A stretch of DNA of 64,000 nucleotides, taken from assembly GCA_032251435.1 (NCBI GenBank), contig JAVVEH010000009.1, positions 42,344 through 106,343 of the forward strand. The letters run 5' to 3'. The stretch comes from JAVVEH01 sp032251435. Its GTDB lineage: Bacteria; Verrucomicrobiota; Lentisphaeria; Oligosphaerales; MVZH01. The first letter of the stretch is position 1, and every line of letters begins with the position of its first letter. Below are positions 51,003 through 60,064 of this stretch, piece after piece. The notes under the pieces are model-generated. The model saw nothing but the letters and a program-made list of their open reading frames with translations. It was not told the origin of the DNA and searched no databases. The position numbers and the translations under genes are program-made.

Positions 51003-53590
51003 AATTTATCTTGTTCAATAAGATCAAGTACCCGTAACCATTTGAGCACATCGTTAAAATCAGCGTCAAACAGAGACGTGTATTCCTTTATTTCATCCAA
51101 CACAGATTGATACTCAATGTGCGAGATAACCTTTTTCGCTGCCGACGAAGATGAATGCCGGAGAACGCTCTTCACCGCCGCCAAAAGTCCCCGGGAGCTG
51201 ATTTCATCCTTTTGATACTTGATAATAGCGGGGACGACCGCCTGTCTTTCAGCCTGGCTGAGTTTATCGACCGCGTCCGAGAAATCTTCACCTTCTATTT
51301 CAGAGTGAATCTCTTCGAGTTTTCTTCTAAGCGCGGTCATTTTTAAGGCTTTTTCTTTAAAATCATTGTTGTGAGCCAAATTGTCGTCTCCCCGTAGCCC
51401 CGCGAGAGCTTTATACACTTCCAACCGGGAACCTGACCGGACCGTCGTTTTATCAACCGGGGGAGGCGAGGATGGAAGGACCCCCTCGTCAAAAACTTTC
51501 ACTCCCAATGGAGTTTTTAACCCCGTTCCGGGAGGTTTTGGAATCGCGTAATTCTCAGGATATTGAGCGCCTCGGGATTTCGCATAGCGGAAAACCGCAA
51601 ATATTTTGGCGAAACGATTGACATGTTCAAAATCGGCTGAACTTTTCACGAGAAAAGGAAGGGTTTCTTCAAACCCCCGGGTGTATGTGTTACGCCAAGA
51701 CACCGACGGCTTTTCAGATGAATCCATCGGAAATGGGACCAGCGTTAAAAAATAATCAGCTGACTGTGTCTTCGTATTTTCCACCATAATCCTGCTTCGG
51801 GACAACCTGATCGAGACCGGCACATCGGTTATTTTCCACGTTCCCAAGGCTTCCTGAGAAAAAAAAGCGGCGACTTTCCGGGCGTTGGCAGAGCCCGAAT
51901 GAGCTTCCACGAGCTTCACCAGCGCCTTATCGGCAATTGGCCCGGCGTCAACCATCAAAGCGGACCAGCCGAGGTCCGTATTAATAATCGCGGGATGCAT
52001 GACGACCCCGAACCATCCCCCCAAGTCCTTAAACAGGTTTTTATCCGCCCAGACACATGATTGCCGGTTAAAAATGCCCACAAGCCCAAGTCCTTCTCCC
52101 TCTGTCCAGCCCCCCGACTGTTTGAAAACAATTCGCCAGGCCGCGTAAGCGTCTTCCATGGTGACCCGCGGCAAAACAAACTCGTTATTCGCATCCGTCA
52201 CCAACACGAGATCGCCGAAATAGCCGTTTTTTGTATCCTGCCGCCAGTGGATACTTTTGACCGGATTATCGGCTCCCCCAACCTCATTCCCGAAAATAAC
52301 GCCTCCGAATCCCCCCCGATAATCGACCATGTCACTATAGGATCGGGAGCGGTTCCCATAAGCCGCCAGCTGGAATTGCCTATAAGTCGTCTCCGCGGTC
52401 TCAGTGTCGTGCGTCGGGACTTCTCCCTCGATATCCGGCCGTCCCTCCCGTCCATAAAGATTGAAATAACGCCCGCTAGCTTGTTCTCCTGTGAAAGGAT
52501 TTTCGAGCGGATCAAGCGTTTGCGTGTTCCGCTGAGAATAAGCGGCGTCCGCCTCAATCTTAAATTGCCTGTAGGCCTCGTTCCCGATGGTCTCCGTGCT
52601 CATTTTCGCTAATTTTGGTAATTCCGCCAATAAAAATGGGTCATAAATGATTTCTCCCCCGGTAACGTCTCGAATAGCGACTCCCTCAAGCATGGCGTCA
52701 GCGCGTCCGTCTCCGTTAAAGTCAATGGGTTTCGAAAAGAGTTCGCTGTTAATCCCCGCGACAGCGTTCCGGTAATTTGTGTCAGCCTCATTCGCCAGAC
52801 CTTCCAGTATCTTCCCTCCTTTTTCATAGGCGTTTTCTATTTTTCCGCCCAATGCTTGACTTTTTTCAACCACCCGCGCTAAATCCGCCAATGTCCCTTT
52901 CCCCTGTAATGTGTCCGTTAACTCACCATAAGCGTCCACAACCGCCACTAACTCGCTATATAAATCATTTCGACTCCCCACCGGCACCGGGCGTTGTGGC
53001 GACCAGGCCGCCAGGGAGGCCGACTGCAGAAGCAGTTTTTTTGACGAATCAATAGTCTGCAACACGACTTCGCACCCGTCCAACTCAGCTTGTTCCGCTC
53101 GGGAGAGGCCTTCCACTTTCGCTTTTTGGTACAACGTTCCGGCCCGGGCATAGGCTGTCGCGGCGGCCTTGTTTATCCGCCGGAATTTCGTGTCAAAATC
53201 CCAACGCCCCGTCGTGGCCTTAGGATCAATATCATGCTGCCGGAGAATTTCCCTCGCCGTTTGAACCGCTTGTAAACTTTTTTTCGCATCCAGCCCTGGC
53301 ACATGCGAAGTGGCGAAACGCTCTAATTCATAAATCACGACCGCCCGTTCTTCCCGATCCTCCAGTTTTTTCAAAACCCCGCCCAAAAAATCAATCCCGG
53401 TATCCGCCACCCCGGCGCGGATATTCTCGAACACCGTTTTCTCATGATCCGCCATCCGGTTCGTGACCGCCCGGTATATGGCAGCGTCACCAAGTTTTTC
53501 CAATGTCGCGTCCTTAGCCTTTGCTGACGCGGGGAAAATAAGAACACTGGCGCAAACAAACAGACGGAAAAAATGAAGGCTCGCTTTCAT
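50999..53590 (-). CDS. Large exported protein, unknown family
   Basis: 863 residues from ATG 53590 (the frame opens five codons earlier with TTG). Signal peptide MKASLHFFRLFVCASVLIFP ending near ASAKA. Residues ~30-290 are helical and coiled-coil-like. At ~300, DFNGDGRADAMLEG is an EF-like/FG-GAP calcium-loop pattern. Residues ~390-700 are mixed, with many aromatic and Gly residues, and ~755-860 are charged helices. No membrane segment beyond the signal, so periplasmic or secreted. Coupled to the next gene by a four-base overlap. A strong hairpin separates it from the porin-like gene upstream, so its level may differ from the rest of the cluster. Confidence 0.82.
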   Translation of the reverse strand: MKASLHFFRLFVCASVLIFPASAKAKDATLEKLGDAAIYRAVTNRMADHEKTVFENIRAGVADTGIDFLGGVLKKLEDREERAVVIYELERFATSHVPGLDAKKSLQAVQTAREILRQHDIDPKATTGRWDFDTKFRRINKAAATAYARAGTLYQKAKVEGLSRAEQAELDGCEVVLQTIDSSKKLLLQSASLAAWSPQRPVPVGSRNDLYSELVAVVDAYGELTDTLQGKGTLADLARVVEKSQALGGKIENAYEKGGKILEGLANEADTNYRNAVAGINSELFSKPIDFNGDGRADAMLEGVAIRDVTGGEIIYDPFLLAELPKLAKMSTETIGNEAYRQFKIEADAAYSQRNTQTLDPLENPFTGEQASGRYFNLYGREGRPDIEGEVPTHDTETAETTYRQFQLAAYGNRSRSYSDMVDYRGGFGGVIFGNEVGGADNPVKSIHWRQDTKNGYFGDLVLVTDANNEFVLPRVTMEDAYAAWRIVFKQSGGWTEGEGLGLVGIFNRQSCVWADKNLFKDLGGWFGVVMHPAIINTDLGWSALMVDAGPIADKALVKLVEAHSGSANARKVAAFFSQEALGTWKITDVPVSIRLSRSRIMVENTKTQSADYFLTLVPFPMDSSEKPSVSWRNTYTRGFEETLPFLVKSSADFEHVNRFAKIFAVFRYAKSRGAQYPENYAIPKPPGTGLKTPLGVKVFDEGVLPSSPPPVDKTTVRSGSRLEVYKALAGLRGDDNLAHNNDFKEKALKMTALRRKLEEIHSEIEGEDFSDAVDKLSQAERQAVVPAIIKYQKDEISSRGLLAAVKSVLRHSSSSAAKKVISHIEYQSVLDEIKEYTSLFDADFNDVLKWLRVLDLIEQDKL

Positions 53591-53645
53591 AACCTGTGTG
53601 TCCAAATTTGTACAGGCTTACAACGTAAACATGTTTGGAAAAGCG

Positions 53646-53685
53646 AAACTCACCGCGACGGACGGACACCCGCCGCGGTGAGTTT
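53646..53685 (-). terminator. Strong hairpin between the beta-barrel gene and the exported pair
   Basis: Perfect 12-bp arms AAACTCACCGCG/CGCGGTGAGTTT around a 16-base loop, 17 bases after the beta-barrel stop. The minus-strand tail TTTCGCTTTTCC is only moderately T-rich, so partial termination or a 3'-end stabiliser are both possible. Confidence 0.75.
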
Positions 53686-53701
53686 CATACATTAAAGATC
53701 T

Positions 53702-54538
53702 TTAAAATAGGACGCGCACGCCAGCTCTGGCATAGTATCCTTCCCAGGTTTCTTCAAGGGATTCATCCCAAGCTTCAAAATATTGGTAAAGATAACCGCC
53801 CTCGGCAAAGACACTCCACATCAGCGTGTCACCATAGATGGGAACATCGACAAACGCCGTGGCTTTGCCATTATATCCCCAAATATAATCATCCGCCTCA
53901 TCCGCGTCGCCTAGATGTCCATCATAAGATTGGTGTCCAAGTAAACCATTGGCTTCAATACGCATGCCGACGCTTAGGCCCCAAACGTCATTTTTGACAA
54001 GAGAGACACTTCCATCAAACCCCAAGCCCAAATAGCCATACCAGGTCTCGATGTCAATTTCGTTGACCGGACTATCTAGATCCGAATAATACCAACCGTC
54101 TTGAAGGGTATCGGTTCGCTCCGCTTTGTCGTAAACACCGCCGATATTAACGAACATTCTTACCGGCGACTTGCCCAAGTCCCCACCCAACTTCCACTTT
54201 AGCTCATAATTGTCGTTTTCGACCTCAGTTACCATAGGCACAAATCCGCTGGCAAGTTGATCCCCGTCGTATTCTCCTGTCCGGTAGGATAAAGAAAGTT
54301 CTGAACTCATGCCTTTAATTTTGTTAATGTAGCTTAACGTGCCACCATACAAATCACCATCAAGCTCATCTCCATCAATATCCAGGCGTCCACTAGTTTG
54401 CCCTAAATTGTTACTCGAAAAACTACCATATTCTTTTGTGAAGCCAAAATAATCCCCGCTTAATGAAAATCCCTGATACTCATCAGCAAAACAGGCAAAA
54501 CCAGCCAAAACCGCGACACTAAAAATCTTTTTCATCAT
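53702..54538 (-). CDS. Outer-membrane beta-barrel protein
   Basis: 278 residues. Signal peptide MMKKIFSVAVLAGFACFA. Then repeated amphipathic strands with alternating aromatic and polar residues (YGGTLSYINKIKGMSSELSL; WYGYLGLGFDGSVSLV; WSVFAEGGYLYQYF) and acidic loops (LDIDGDELDGDLYG). The last residue is Phe after YYARAGVRVL, the outer-membrane insertion signal read by BamA. About ten to twelve strands would fit. GGAG precedes the ATG. Cotranscribed with the kinase gene; likely the outer-membrane part of the system. Substrate or pore function unknown. Confidence 0.87.
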   Translation of the reverse strand: MMKKIFSVAVLAGFACFADEYQGFSLSGDYFGFTKEYGSFSSNNLGQTSGRLDIDGDELDGDLYGGTLSYINKIKGMSSELSLSYRTGEYDGDQLASGFVPMVTEVENDNYELKWKLGGDLGKSPVRMFVNIGGVYDKAERTDTLQDGWYYSDLDSPVNEIDIETWYGYLGLGFDGSVSLVKNDVWGLSVGMRIEANGLLGHQSYDGHLGDADEADDYIWGYNGKATAFVDVPIYGDTLMWSVFAEGGYLYQYFEAWDESLEETWEGYYARAGVRVLF

Positions 54539-54613
54539 TAAATCTCCAAAAAAAATAGGAACACTTAAAAAAACACGACATAATACGTTTAGGTCATTTT
54601 CACCTCCATATTT

Positions 54614-57316
54614 TTAGGGTGGAATAGGGCGATCCCACTTGTTTCTTTTACTGGCGCTTATGTCTATTTTCACATCTTGGCGAATCAACCCTTTCACGGA
54701 TTGACTTTCCCCGCTGGACACTTGCCCGCTTTTGGCGGCCTTCACCCAGTAATAGTAACTTTCACCGGCCGTGACAGCCCTGTCAACGTAGGACGCGTCC
54801 GCCGGTGTGGCTATAGGTCGGGCGGAGCCAAAAGAATCCCTTGTGGCACGATACAATTCATACCGGGTGGCTCCGGGAACGACATTCCAGGTGATACTAA
54901 TTCTATCTGTATGATCTTTGGATGCCGATATGCCGTTTGGAGGAGAGAGTTTCCTATAGCCGGTATCCGGCTCGCTGTAGGCGCTATGTCCCTCCGCGTT
55001 CACCGCTCTTACCCAGTAGCTGTACTCGACACCCGGCGCCGCGTCACCATCGTCCCAGCTCGTTCCCCGGACACGACCGCTAACCACCTTTCCCGGCACA
55101 CTCCGAGAGATTTGGTAATAATCAGCGTTAGCCGCCGCGCTCCAAGTGAGATAAACCTTGCCAGTGGATACCCCGTCCGAGGCCGTGAGCCCGGTGGGTG
55201 TGCCCGGCATCCGGCTTAAAACCCAGGCGGCTTCCATGGCTTTTATGTTTTGTTCCGCATCCTGGAGATTCGTTTTCAAGGCCGTCACGTCAACCATTCC
55301 GGCAGCATCCACCGCATACTCCCGGAGCAAGCCATTCAGTCGGTCCAAGGCATTCTCAGCGGCGCTCAGGGCGGTTTTCCCGGCCTCAAACTCATCATCT
55401 TCCGCCTTCTCTAACGCCTCACTCACTTTTTGGTTGATACTTGTTTTTAGTTCGAGAACGTCTTGCAGGACTCTGGTCGCTGTTAAAAGAGATTCCAATT
55501 CGGAAATTTTCCCCTCAATAGGCAGCGAATGCGCGACCTGGTGTGTTCTTAATTCCACCAAAAGCGTTTCCGCCGCGGGCAATTGGTCATGTTCAATCTT
55601 GTCTCTAATGCTGGTCACAAGAGTCGCGGCCCTTTCTTCGGCCTGTTGTCTTCTCCTCTTTTCCCCAAGCTCAAACAGGTACCTTTCCAGATCGTCGATT
55701 AAATCAGACCTTTCGGCGTGTTGCCGCAAACTTGCGAGAGCTTGTTCCGCCTGGGCCAGTTCCCCCGCATTCAAATGCTCTTCAAACTCGCGTTTGTATT
55801 TGTTATAAACGACGGCGATATTCGTGAGTCTCTGGTATCTTTGTTGAACATAAATGTCGTATGCCGAATCCAAGTCGGGGAGGAGATCGTCCAACTCCTC
55901 TTTTGAAGCCCCTTGGATTCTCTCAACAATAACCGGATCCAGATGTCCTCCGGCATTGGGAGGATTCCCACGGCCTGTCTCTTGCCCCTTTTTAATAATT
56001 CGTTTTTCCAAACGCTCAAATTCGCGGAAAAATAAAGGATAGTTCTCTTTATATCTTTTCGCGGCGGTGAGGCCCTCAAAAATCTCCTCTTGACTTGCTT
56101 CAGCTCGACTAATCAGGCGCTCCAATGTTTCAAAACAATCATTCGCTTCGATGATCATTTGTTCTCTCTCACCAATCAGAGATGTCAATTGTCTTTTCTC
56201 ACCTGAAGCCAAACGTGACTCACTGTCAATGGAATGCGAAATCTGAGTAAGGCCCTGATTGTCTTTAATGGCGAGAATCCGGGTGTGAAAATCCTTAAAC
56301 AGATCCTCTCCGGAATCCGGAGGCGTCATGACGACGAGATAGATCAGCACTCCCATCAACCCAAAGACCAAAATAGTCGCGCCACCCCCCAGGCCGACAA
56401 GCCAGAACAGCGGAAATCCATCATCGCTATTGGCCAGGGTTTTTCCAGATCCTTTTTTCCCGGAAACCTTTAACCGGCTGATAACAGCCAAAAAATCATC
56501 GACGCTCGCATAGCGGTTTCCAGGGTTCTTCGCCAACGCTTTAAAAATCGCCTGTTCAACTGTGACTGGAATTGAAGAATCCCATTGCCGCGGGCTGCGG
56601 GGGGCTTTGTTGATATGGACCCTCCACATCGCTTCGGCACTGTTATCCGCGGCGTCCTTGTTTTCAAACGGCGTGTGACCGGTCAAAAGAAAAAATAAAA
56701 CAATGGCGGCGGAATAGATATCCGACTGTTGACAAAGCTTTTCCGGCGCCAAGTGCTCTGGAGACATGAACAATTTCCCACCCGCCACGATGCCGGCCGT
56801 CTGGAATTTTTCCCTCTCATAACGGGCGATTCCGAAGTCGAGTAAAACCACCCTGCCTTTTGGAGTCATCATAAAATTCTGGGGACGGACATCACAATGA
56901 ATGACGCCCGACCGATGAACTGTTTGAAGCGCCGTCAAAACCTGTTTAAAGCAGCTCATCACCTGTTTGTGAGAAAAACTATTCCCATGCTTCTGCTTCA
57001 ATTCAAGTAAATTTCCTCCTTCAATCCATTCAAAAACATGATACGGGCCGTAAGCGTTTTCTCCGCTTTCAAAATACCTGATCACATTCTCTCCCTGGCA
57101 GCAAGCTGTGATTTCCGCTTCCCGCTTAAACGCCGCGACAACATCAGGATTTTCCCGGTGTTTGGCGCGGAGAAGTTTCACAGCGCGTTCCCCGCCGTTC
57201 TTCTGACAGATCACCCGGAAGACGCGGGCCATGCCCCCCTTGCGGAGATCATTGGCTTTGACACCGATTTCCTCGATGATCTCGTAGCCGGGAAAAGTTA
57301 TACTCTCATGGACCAT
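54614..57316 (-). CDS. Transmembrane Ser/Thr protein kinase with fibronectin-III domains
   Basis: 900 residues. Hanks-type kinase at ~10-285: K47 (ERAVKLLR), catalytic loop HCDVRPQN (D142, N147), D160-FG, SPEH. HRD is HCD (a non-RD kinase) and the loop lysine is R144. A TM helix is at ~304-330. Outside, ~335-690 is a long coiled-coil-like, Glu-rich stalk, followed by two fibronectin-III domains (~705-795 and ~800-885), seen as LTWSAAANADYYQISRS and ITWNVVPGATRYELYRA. So kinase inside, sensor outside. All core residues for activity except R144 are usual. It heads the second half of the cluster; the likely opponent is the PP2C encoded two genes upstream. Confidence 0.93.
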   Translation of the reverse strand: MVHESITFPGYEIIEEIGVKANDLRKGGMARVFRVICQKNGGERAVKLLRAKHRENPDVVAAFKREAEITACCQGENVIRYFESGENAYGPYHVFEWIEGGNLLELKQKHGNSFSHKQVMSCFKQVLTALQTVHRSGVIHCDVRPQNFMMTPKGRVVLLDFGIARYEREKFQTAGIVAGGKLFMSPEHLAPEKLCQQSDIYSAAIVLFFLLTGHTPFENKDAADNSAEAMWRVHINKAPRSPRQWDSSIPVTVEQAIFKALAKNPGNRYASVDDFLAVISRLKVSGKKGSGKTLANSDDGFPLFWLVGLGGGATILVFGLMGVLIYLVVMTPPDSGEDLFKDFHTRILAIKDNQGLTQISHSIDSESRLASGEKRQLTSLIGEREQMIIEANDCFETLERLISRAEASQEEIFEGLTAAKRYKENYPLFFREFERLEKRIIKKGQETGRGNPPNAGGHLDPVIVERIQGASKEELDDLLPDLDSAYDIYVQQRYQRLTNIAVVYNKYKREFEEHLNAGELAQAEQALASLRQHAERSDLIDDLERYLFELGEKRRRQQAEERAATLVTSIRDKIEHDQLPAAETLLVELRTHQVAHSLPIEGKISELESLLTATRVLQDVLELKTSINQKVSEALEKAEDDEFEAGKTALSAAENALDRLNGLLREYAVDAAGMVDVTALKTNLQDAEQNIKAMEAAWVLSRMPGTPTGLTASDGVSTGKVYLTWSAAANADYYQISRSVPGKVVSGRVRGTSWDDGDAAPGVEYSYWVRAVNAEGHSAYSEPDTGYRKLSPPNGISASKDHTDRISITWNVVPGATRYELYRATRDSFGSARPIATPADASYVDRAVTAGESYYYWVKAAKSGQVSSGESQSVKGLIRQDVKIDISASKRNKWDRPIPP

Positions 57317-57386
57317 TAGTTAACCGGAAATCTGGATAAACACGGGTTTCCTGTGACTGCTGAGGTCTTGTCTGTCCGTTTCCCTA

Positions 57387-58571
57387 TCAACCAGCCTCTG
57401 AGGGGGCGCTCATAACTTCCGCCAATCCCGACATGGCTTTCTTTTGATTGGAATAGGCGGCGATCATTAAAATAATAATCCCCATCCCGATCATGGCGAG
57501 AATAAGCATGCCCCCGACAATAAGCATGGTCAACGTGCCCCCGTCTCCTTTTTTAGCTGTCATGAACTCAATAGAGGGAAGCGATATCTGTTCTTCATCA
57601 GCCAGATATTTAAGGCTGATAAAATGAGATTTCCCGTCTAGAGGCAGTAAAACCTGGCCGGGATCCCTGAAACGGATCCGGAAATCCGGGGCCAACGCTT
57701 TCTCAAAACTCTCCGGGCCGGAAAGCTGGTGAACGGCGAAAATTCGATTCGCGGCGGGCGTGTCCAGCCAGTCCACGAATTCAGACTTGATCCGGCCTCT
57801 AAAGCCAATAGGAAGAACAAAAAGGATGATTTCTTGATCCTTGGCACGGAGGGTCTTTTTGAGCAAAGCGTCAATGTCACTTTTCCGCTCGTCAAAACGC
57901 TGCCCGTCTGTGACCCAGATCACGGCCCTTCTGCTGTCCGTCTCATGTTGACGCAAACGCGTTAAGCCCAAGTCAAGCGCCTCAACATCATTGACAGGAA
58001 GATCGCCGATATCCCGGTCTTTGATTTTCTCAATTTTTCGGCGGACAGCAGCGAAATCCCGGTTATTCTCCAGCGGCTGCTCTTCACAGTACCCGTTGCC
58101 GTAGAAAATCAAACTGTACTTCCCTGACTGACTGCCCAGAACGTCTTCAAGTTTTTCACCAATTTCAGCCGCGACCATGGTCATGCTCGGTCGGGCATCC
58201 ACAAGCAGAGAAACAGCCAGCGAATCATCCGCGCTGAAACGCTCAATGGAAAAGGCGCTCTCCTCACCGAGTGAGCCAAGCTGAGCGACATCTTGACCGT
58301 CAACCGTCACGTGGAGGGCGGCTGGGTCACAGCGGATAATAACACCTTGGGAATTTTTCACGCGCCCGGCGATACAAATTTCCTGCGCCCCGGTCTCCTG
58401 ATCGTAGTAATAGGTGAGAGCCGAACCGTCCTCGGCAAGAACCGGCGGTCCGACAAAGCCTTCATCATTCAGGGGCAAAATCTGGGGGTGTAAGACGATT
58501 TCTCCGAACCCGACCAGCCCGGAAAGGGCCAAGGAAAACATAACAGTTTTTCGAATGATGTTCTTCAGCAT
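57387..58571 (-). CDS. vWA-like exported membrane-tethered protein
   Basis: 394 residues from ATG 58571, chosen for GGGAGG eight bases upstream. Signal peptide MLKNIIRKTVMFSLALSGL to GFG. Residues ~95-300 fit a von Willebrand A fold (SLLVDARPSMTMVA; YSLIFYGNGYC; AVIWVTDGQRFDER; IILFVLPIGF). The metal site is degenerate: DARPS instead of DxSxS. A C-terminal TM (~345-375, LTMLIVGGMLILAMIGMGII) puts the vWA domain in the periplasm and a short tail inside. vWA domains here usually hold a protein partner. Lies between the kinase and the phosphatase genes. Confidence 0.8.
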   Translation of the reverse strand: MLKNIIRKTVMFSLALSGLVGFGEIVLHPQILPLNDEGFVGPPVLAEDGSALTYYYDQETGAQEICIAGRVKNSQGVIIRCDPAALHVTVDGQDVAQLGSLGEESAFSIERFSADDSLAVSLLVDARPSMTMVAAEIGEKLEDVLGSQSGKYSLIFYGNGYCEEQPLENNRDFAAVRRKIEKIKDRDIGDLPVNDVEALDLGLTRLRQHETDSRRAVIWVTDGQRFDERKSDIDALLKKTLRAKDQEIILFVLPIGFRGRIKSEFVDWLDTPAANRIFAVHQLSGPESFEKALAPDFRIRFRDPGQVLLPLDGKSHFISLKYLADEEQISLPSIEFMTAKKGDGGTLTMLIVGGMLILAMIGMGIIILMIAAYSNQKKAMSGLAEVMSAPSEAG

Positions 58572-58625
58572 AATAAACCTCCCAAAATGGGGTTGAACGG
58601 ACAAATGAAATAAGATATCAGCCTA

Positions 58626-60041
58626 TTAATCACTTGAGAGTGGGACACGCACGATTGGTGAAGATGAATTCCCGCCGGTGTTTTCCGGTGGTTCCCGATG
58701 TGTCGGGGCGGGATTTCCCGCCCCTCCACCTGGATTGTTGACGCCAGCTGTACTCGCTGCCGGGGGATTTTGAGGTGTCAGAAACTTGATAAATTCGACG
58801 GTCGCCTCAGGGAGGGTTTGTTGCTGTTCTGGGGGGAGGGCGTCCCACCCCTCTTTCACAGCTTTAATCCGAGCGTCATTGTCCTGCCGCCACTTTTGCT
58901 GGATAGTATCCAAGTCTTTTTTGAGATTCTCCACCTCACCCCGCAACCATGTTGGATCTTTTTTACGCTCATCGCCACCTGTGCCCTCCGCCATGTTGAT
59001 CGAAGGGCGCTCGTGAACTTGAGGGACAGGTTTTCCTATTTCTTGCCCGCCGCCACACGAACGCAGAAGAAGAACCCCGGACAACAGCAGGCTGCCGATC
59101 AACAGGAGGGTTAAGCACCCACCGCCTAAAACCATCACTTTTTTTATTGCGGCCACTTTGTCATCCTGTTGCCCCGGCTTTTTCTCTGATAGATATTTTG
59201 GCAAGGTAGTCTGAGATGTTTGCATAACCGGTTTCGCTGGAATCATCTTTTCTCCGGGAGGGATGGACTGAACCCAGACAACCGTTGCGTTGTCCGGTTT
59301 TTTTCCGCCTCTCAGAACACCTTCTTTGGCAAACGTGGCGGCCAGAACGGCGGGATCCCCGCCACACCGATTGAAAAAGCGGATGAAATCGCTTTCCTCA
59401 ACCTTATCCGCCCCATCGGTGTAAAGGAGAAACCCGTCCCCCTCGGAAAACATGCCTTGACCTACATCAATCTGAACCGGACCTCCCATCCCAAGAATGC
59501 TGGTGACCCGGCTGCTGGATAAATTCCCCGAGGCGATTCCCTGTCGTCTGGCATGCGCTTTAACATTATGATCATCGGTTAATGGAATAAATATCTTATC
59601 CCCGGTGACATGGATAATTCGGCCATCCCCGACATGGGCGAAGTGATACGTATTGTCCACTAAGGCGATCAAATCAAAAGTCGCCCCCATTTTTTCCACA
59701 TTTTTTTCGGCGGCGAGGGAACAGACTTTTTCATGGGCTTGCTGGGCGATTTCGTGAAAGATCAAACCCATGTCGCTGCCGTTAACCCCCCGGGAAATCT
59801 GCCATTCCCGGAATGTGCCTTGGACAAATAATCCTCGACAGAATTCGACGGCGGTAGCGCTGGCTAACTCGCCATGCGCCCCGCCACCCATGCCGTCCGA
59901 AACAATCGCCACTAAGTCAAATGGGCAATGGGGATGCAACTGCTCACAACCCGCCCGCTTGACTTTCATCGCAAGAAAAAAAGCGTCTTCGTTATTATTT
60001 CTTCCCCCGATTTCAGTGGCTGTTCCGATCCGGTATTTCAT
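58626..60041 (-). CDS. Membrane-anchored PP2C-type Ser/Thr phosphatase
   Basis: 471 residues. PP2C at ~1-265 with all metal ligands: E18-D19 in NNNEDAFF, D48-G49 in VSDGMGGGAHGE, the VGDGRI turn, D-G in LYTDGADKV, and PDNATVVWV. It should be active. A linker leads to a TM at ~306-328. The exported part has a coiled-coil segment (~360-410) and a Pro/Gly/Asn-rich tail (~425-471) that may contact the cell wall. Mirrors the kinase topology: catalytic domain inside, stalk outside. Presumably reverses the kinase and sets FHA binding. Confidence 0.92.
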   Translation of the reverse strand: MKYRIGTATEIGGRNNNEDAFFLAMKVKRAGCEQLHPHCPFDLVAIVSDGMGGGAHGELASATAVEFCRGLFVQGTFREWQISRGVNGSDMGLIFHEIAQQAHEKVCSLAAEKNVEKMGATFDLIALVDNTYHFAHVGDGRIIHVTGDKIFIPLTDDHNVKAHARRQGIASGNLSSSRVTSILGMGGPVQIDVGQGMFSEGDGFLLYTDGADKVEESDFIRFFNRCGGDPAVLAATFAKEGVLRGGKKPDNATVVWVQSIPPGEKMIPAKPVMQTSQTTLPKYLSEKKPGQQDDKVAAIKKVMVLGGGCLTLLLIGSLLLSGVLLLRSCGGGQEIGKPVPQVHERPSINMAEGTGGDERKKDPTWLRGEVENLKKDLDTIQQKWRQDNDARIKAVKEGWDALPPEQQQTLPEATVEFIKFLTPQNPPAASTAGVNNPGGGAGNPAPTHREPPENTGGNSSSPIVRVPLSSD

Positions 60042-60064
60042 AACTTGGCCTCCTTTGGAACAGC

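Noticed and set aside
54589..54597. Two-codon minus-strand frame (ATG ACC TAA) after a strong GGAGGTG, between kinase and barrel genes
   Set aside because: Could be a leader mini-ORF, but it is too short to support and may be a remnant ribosome site.
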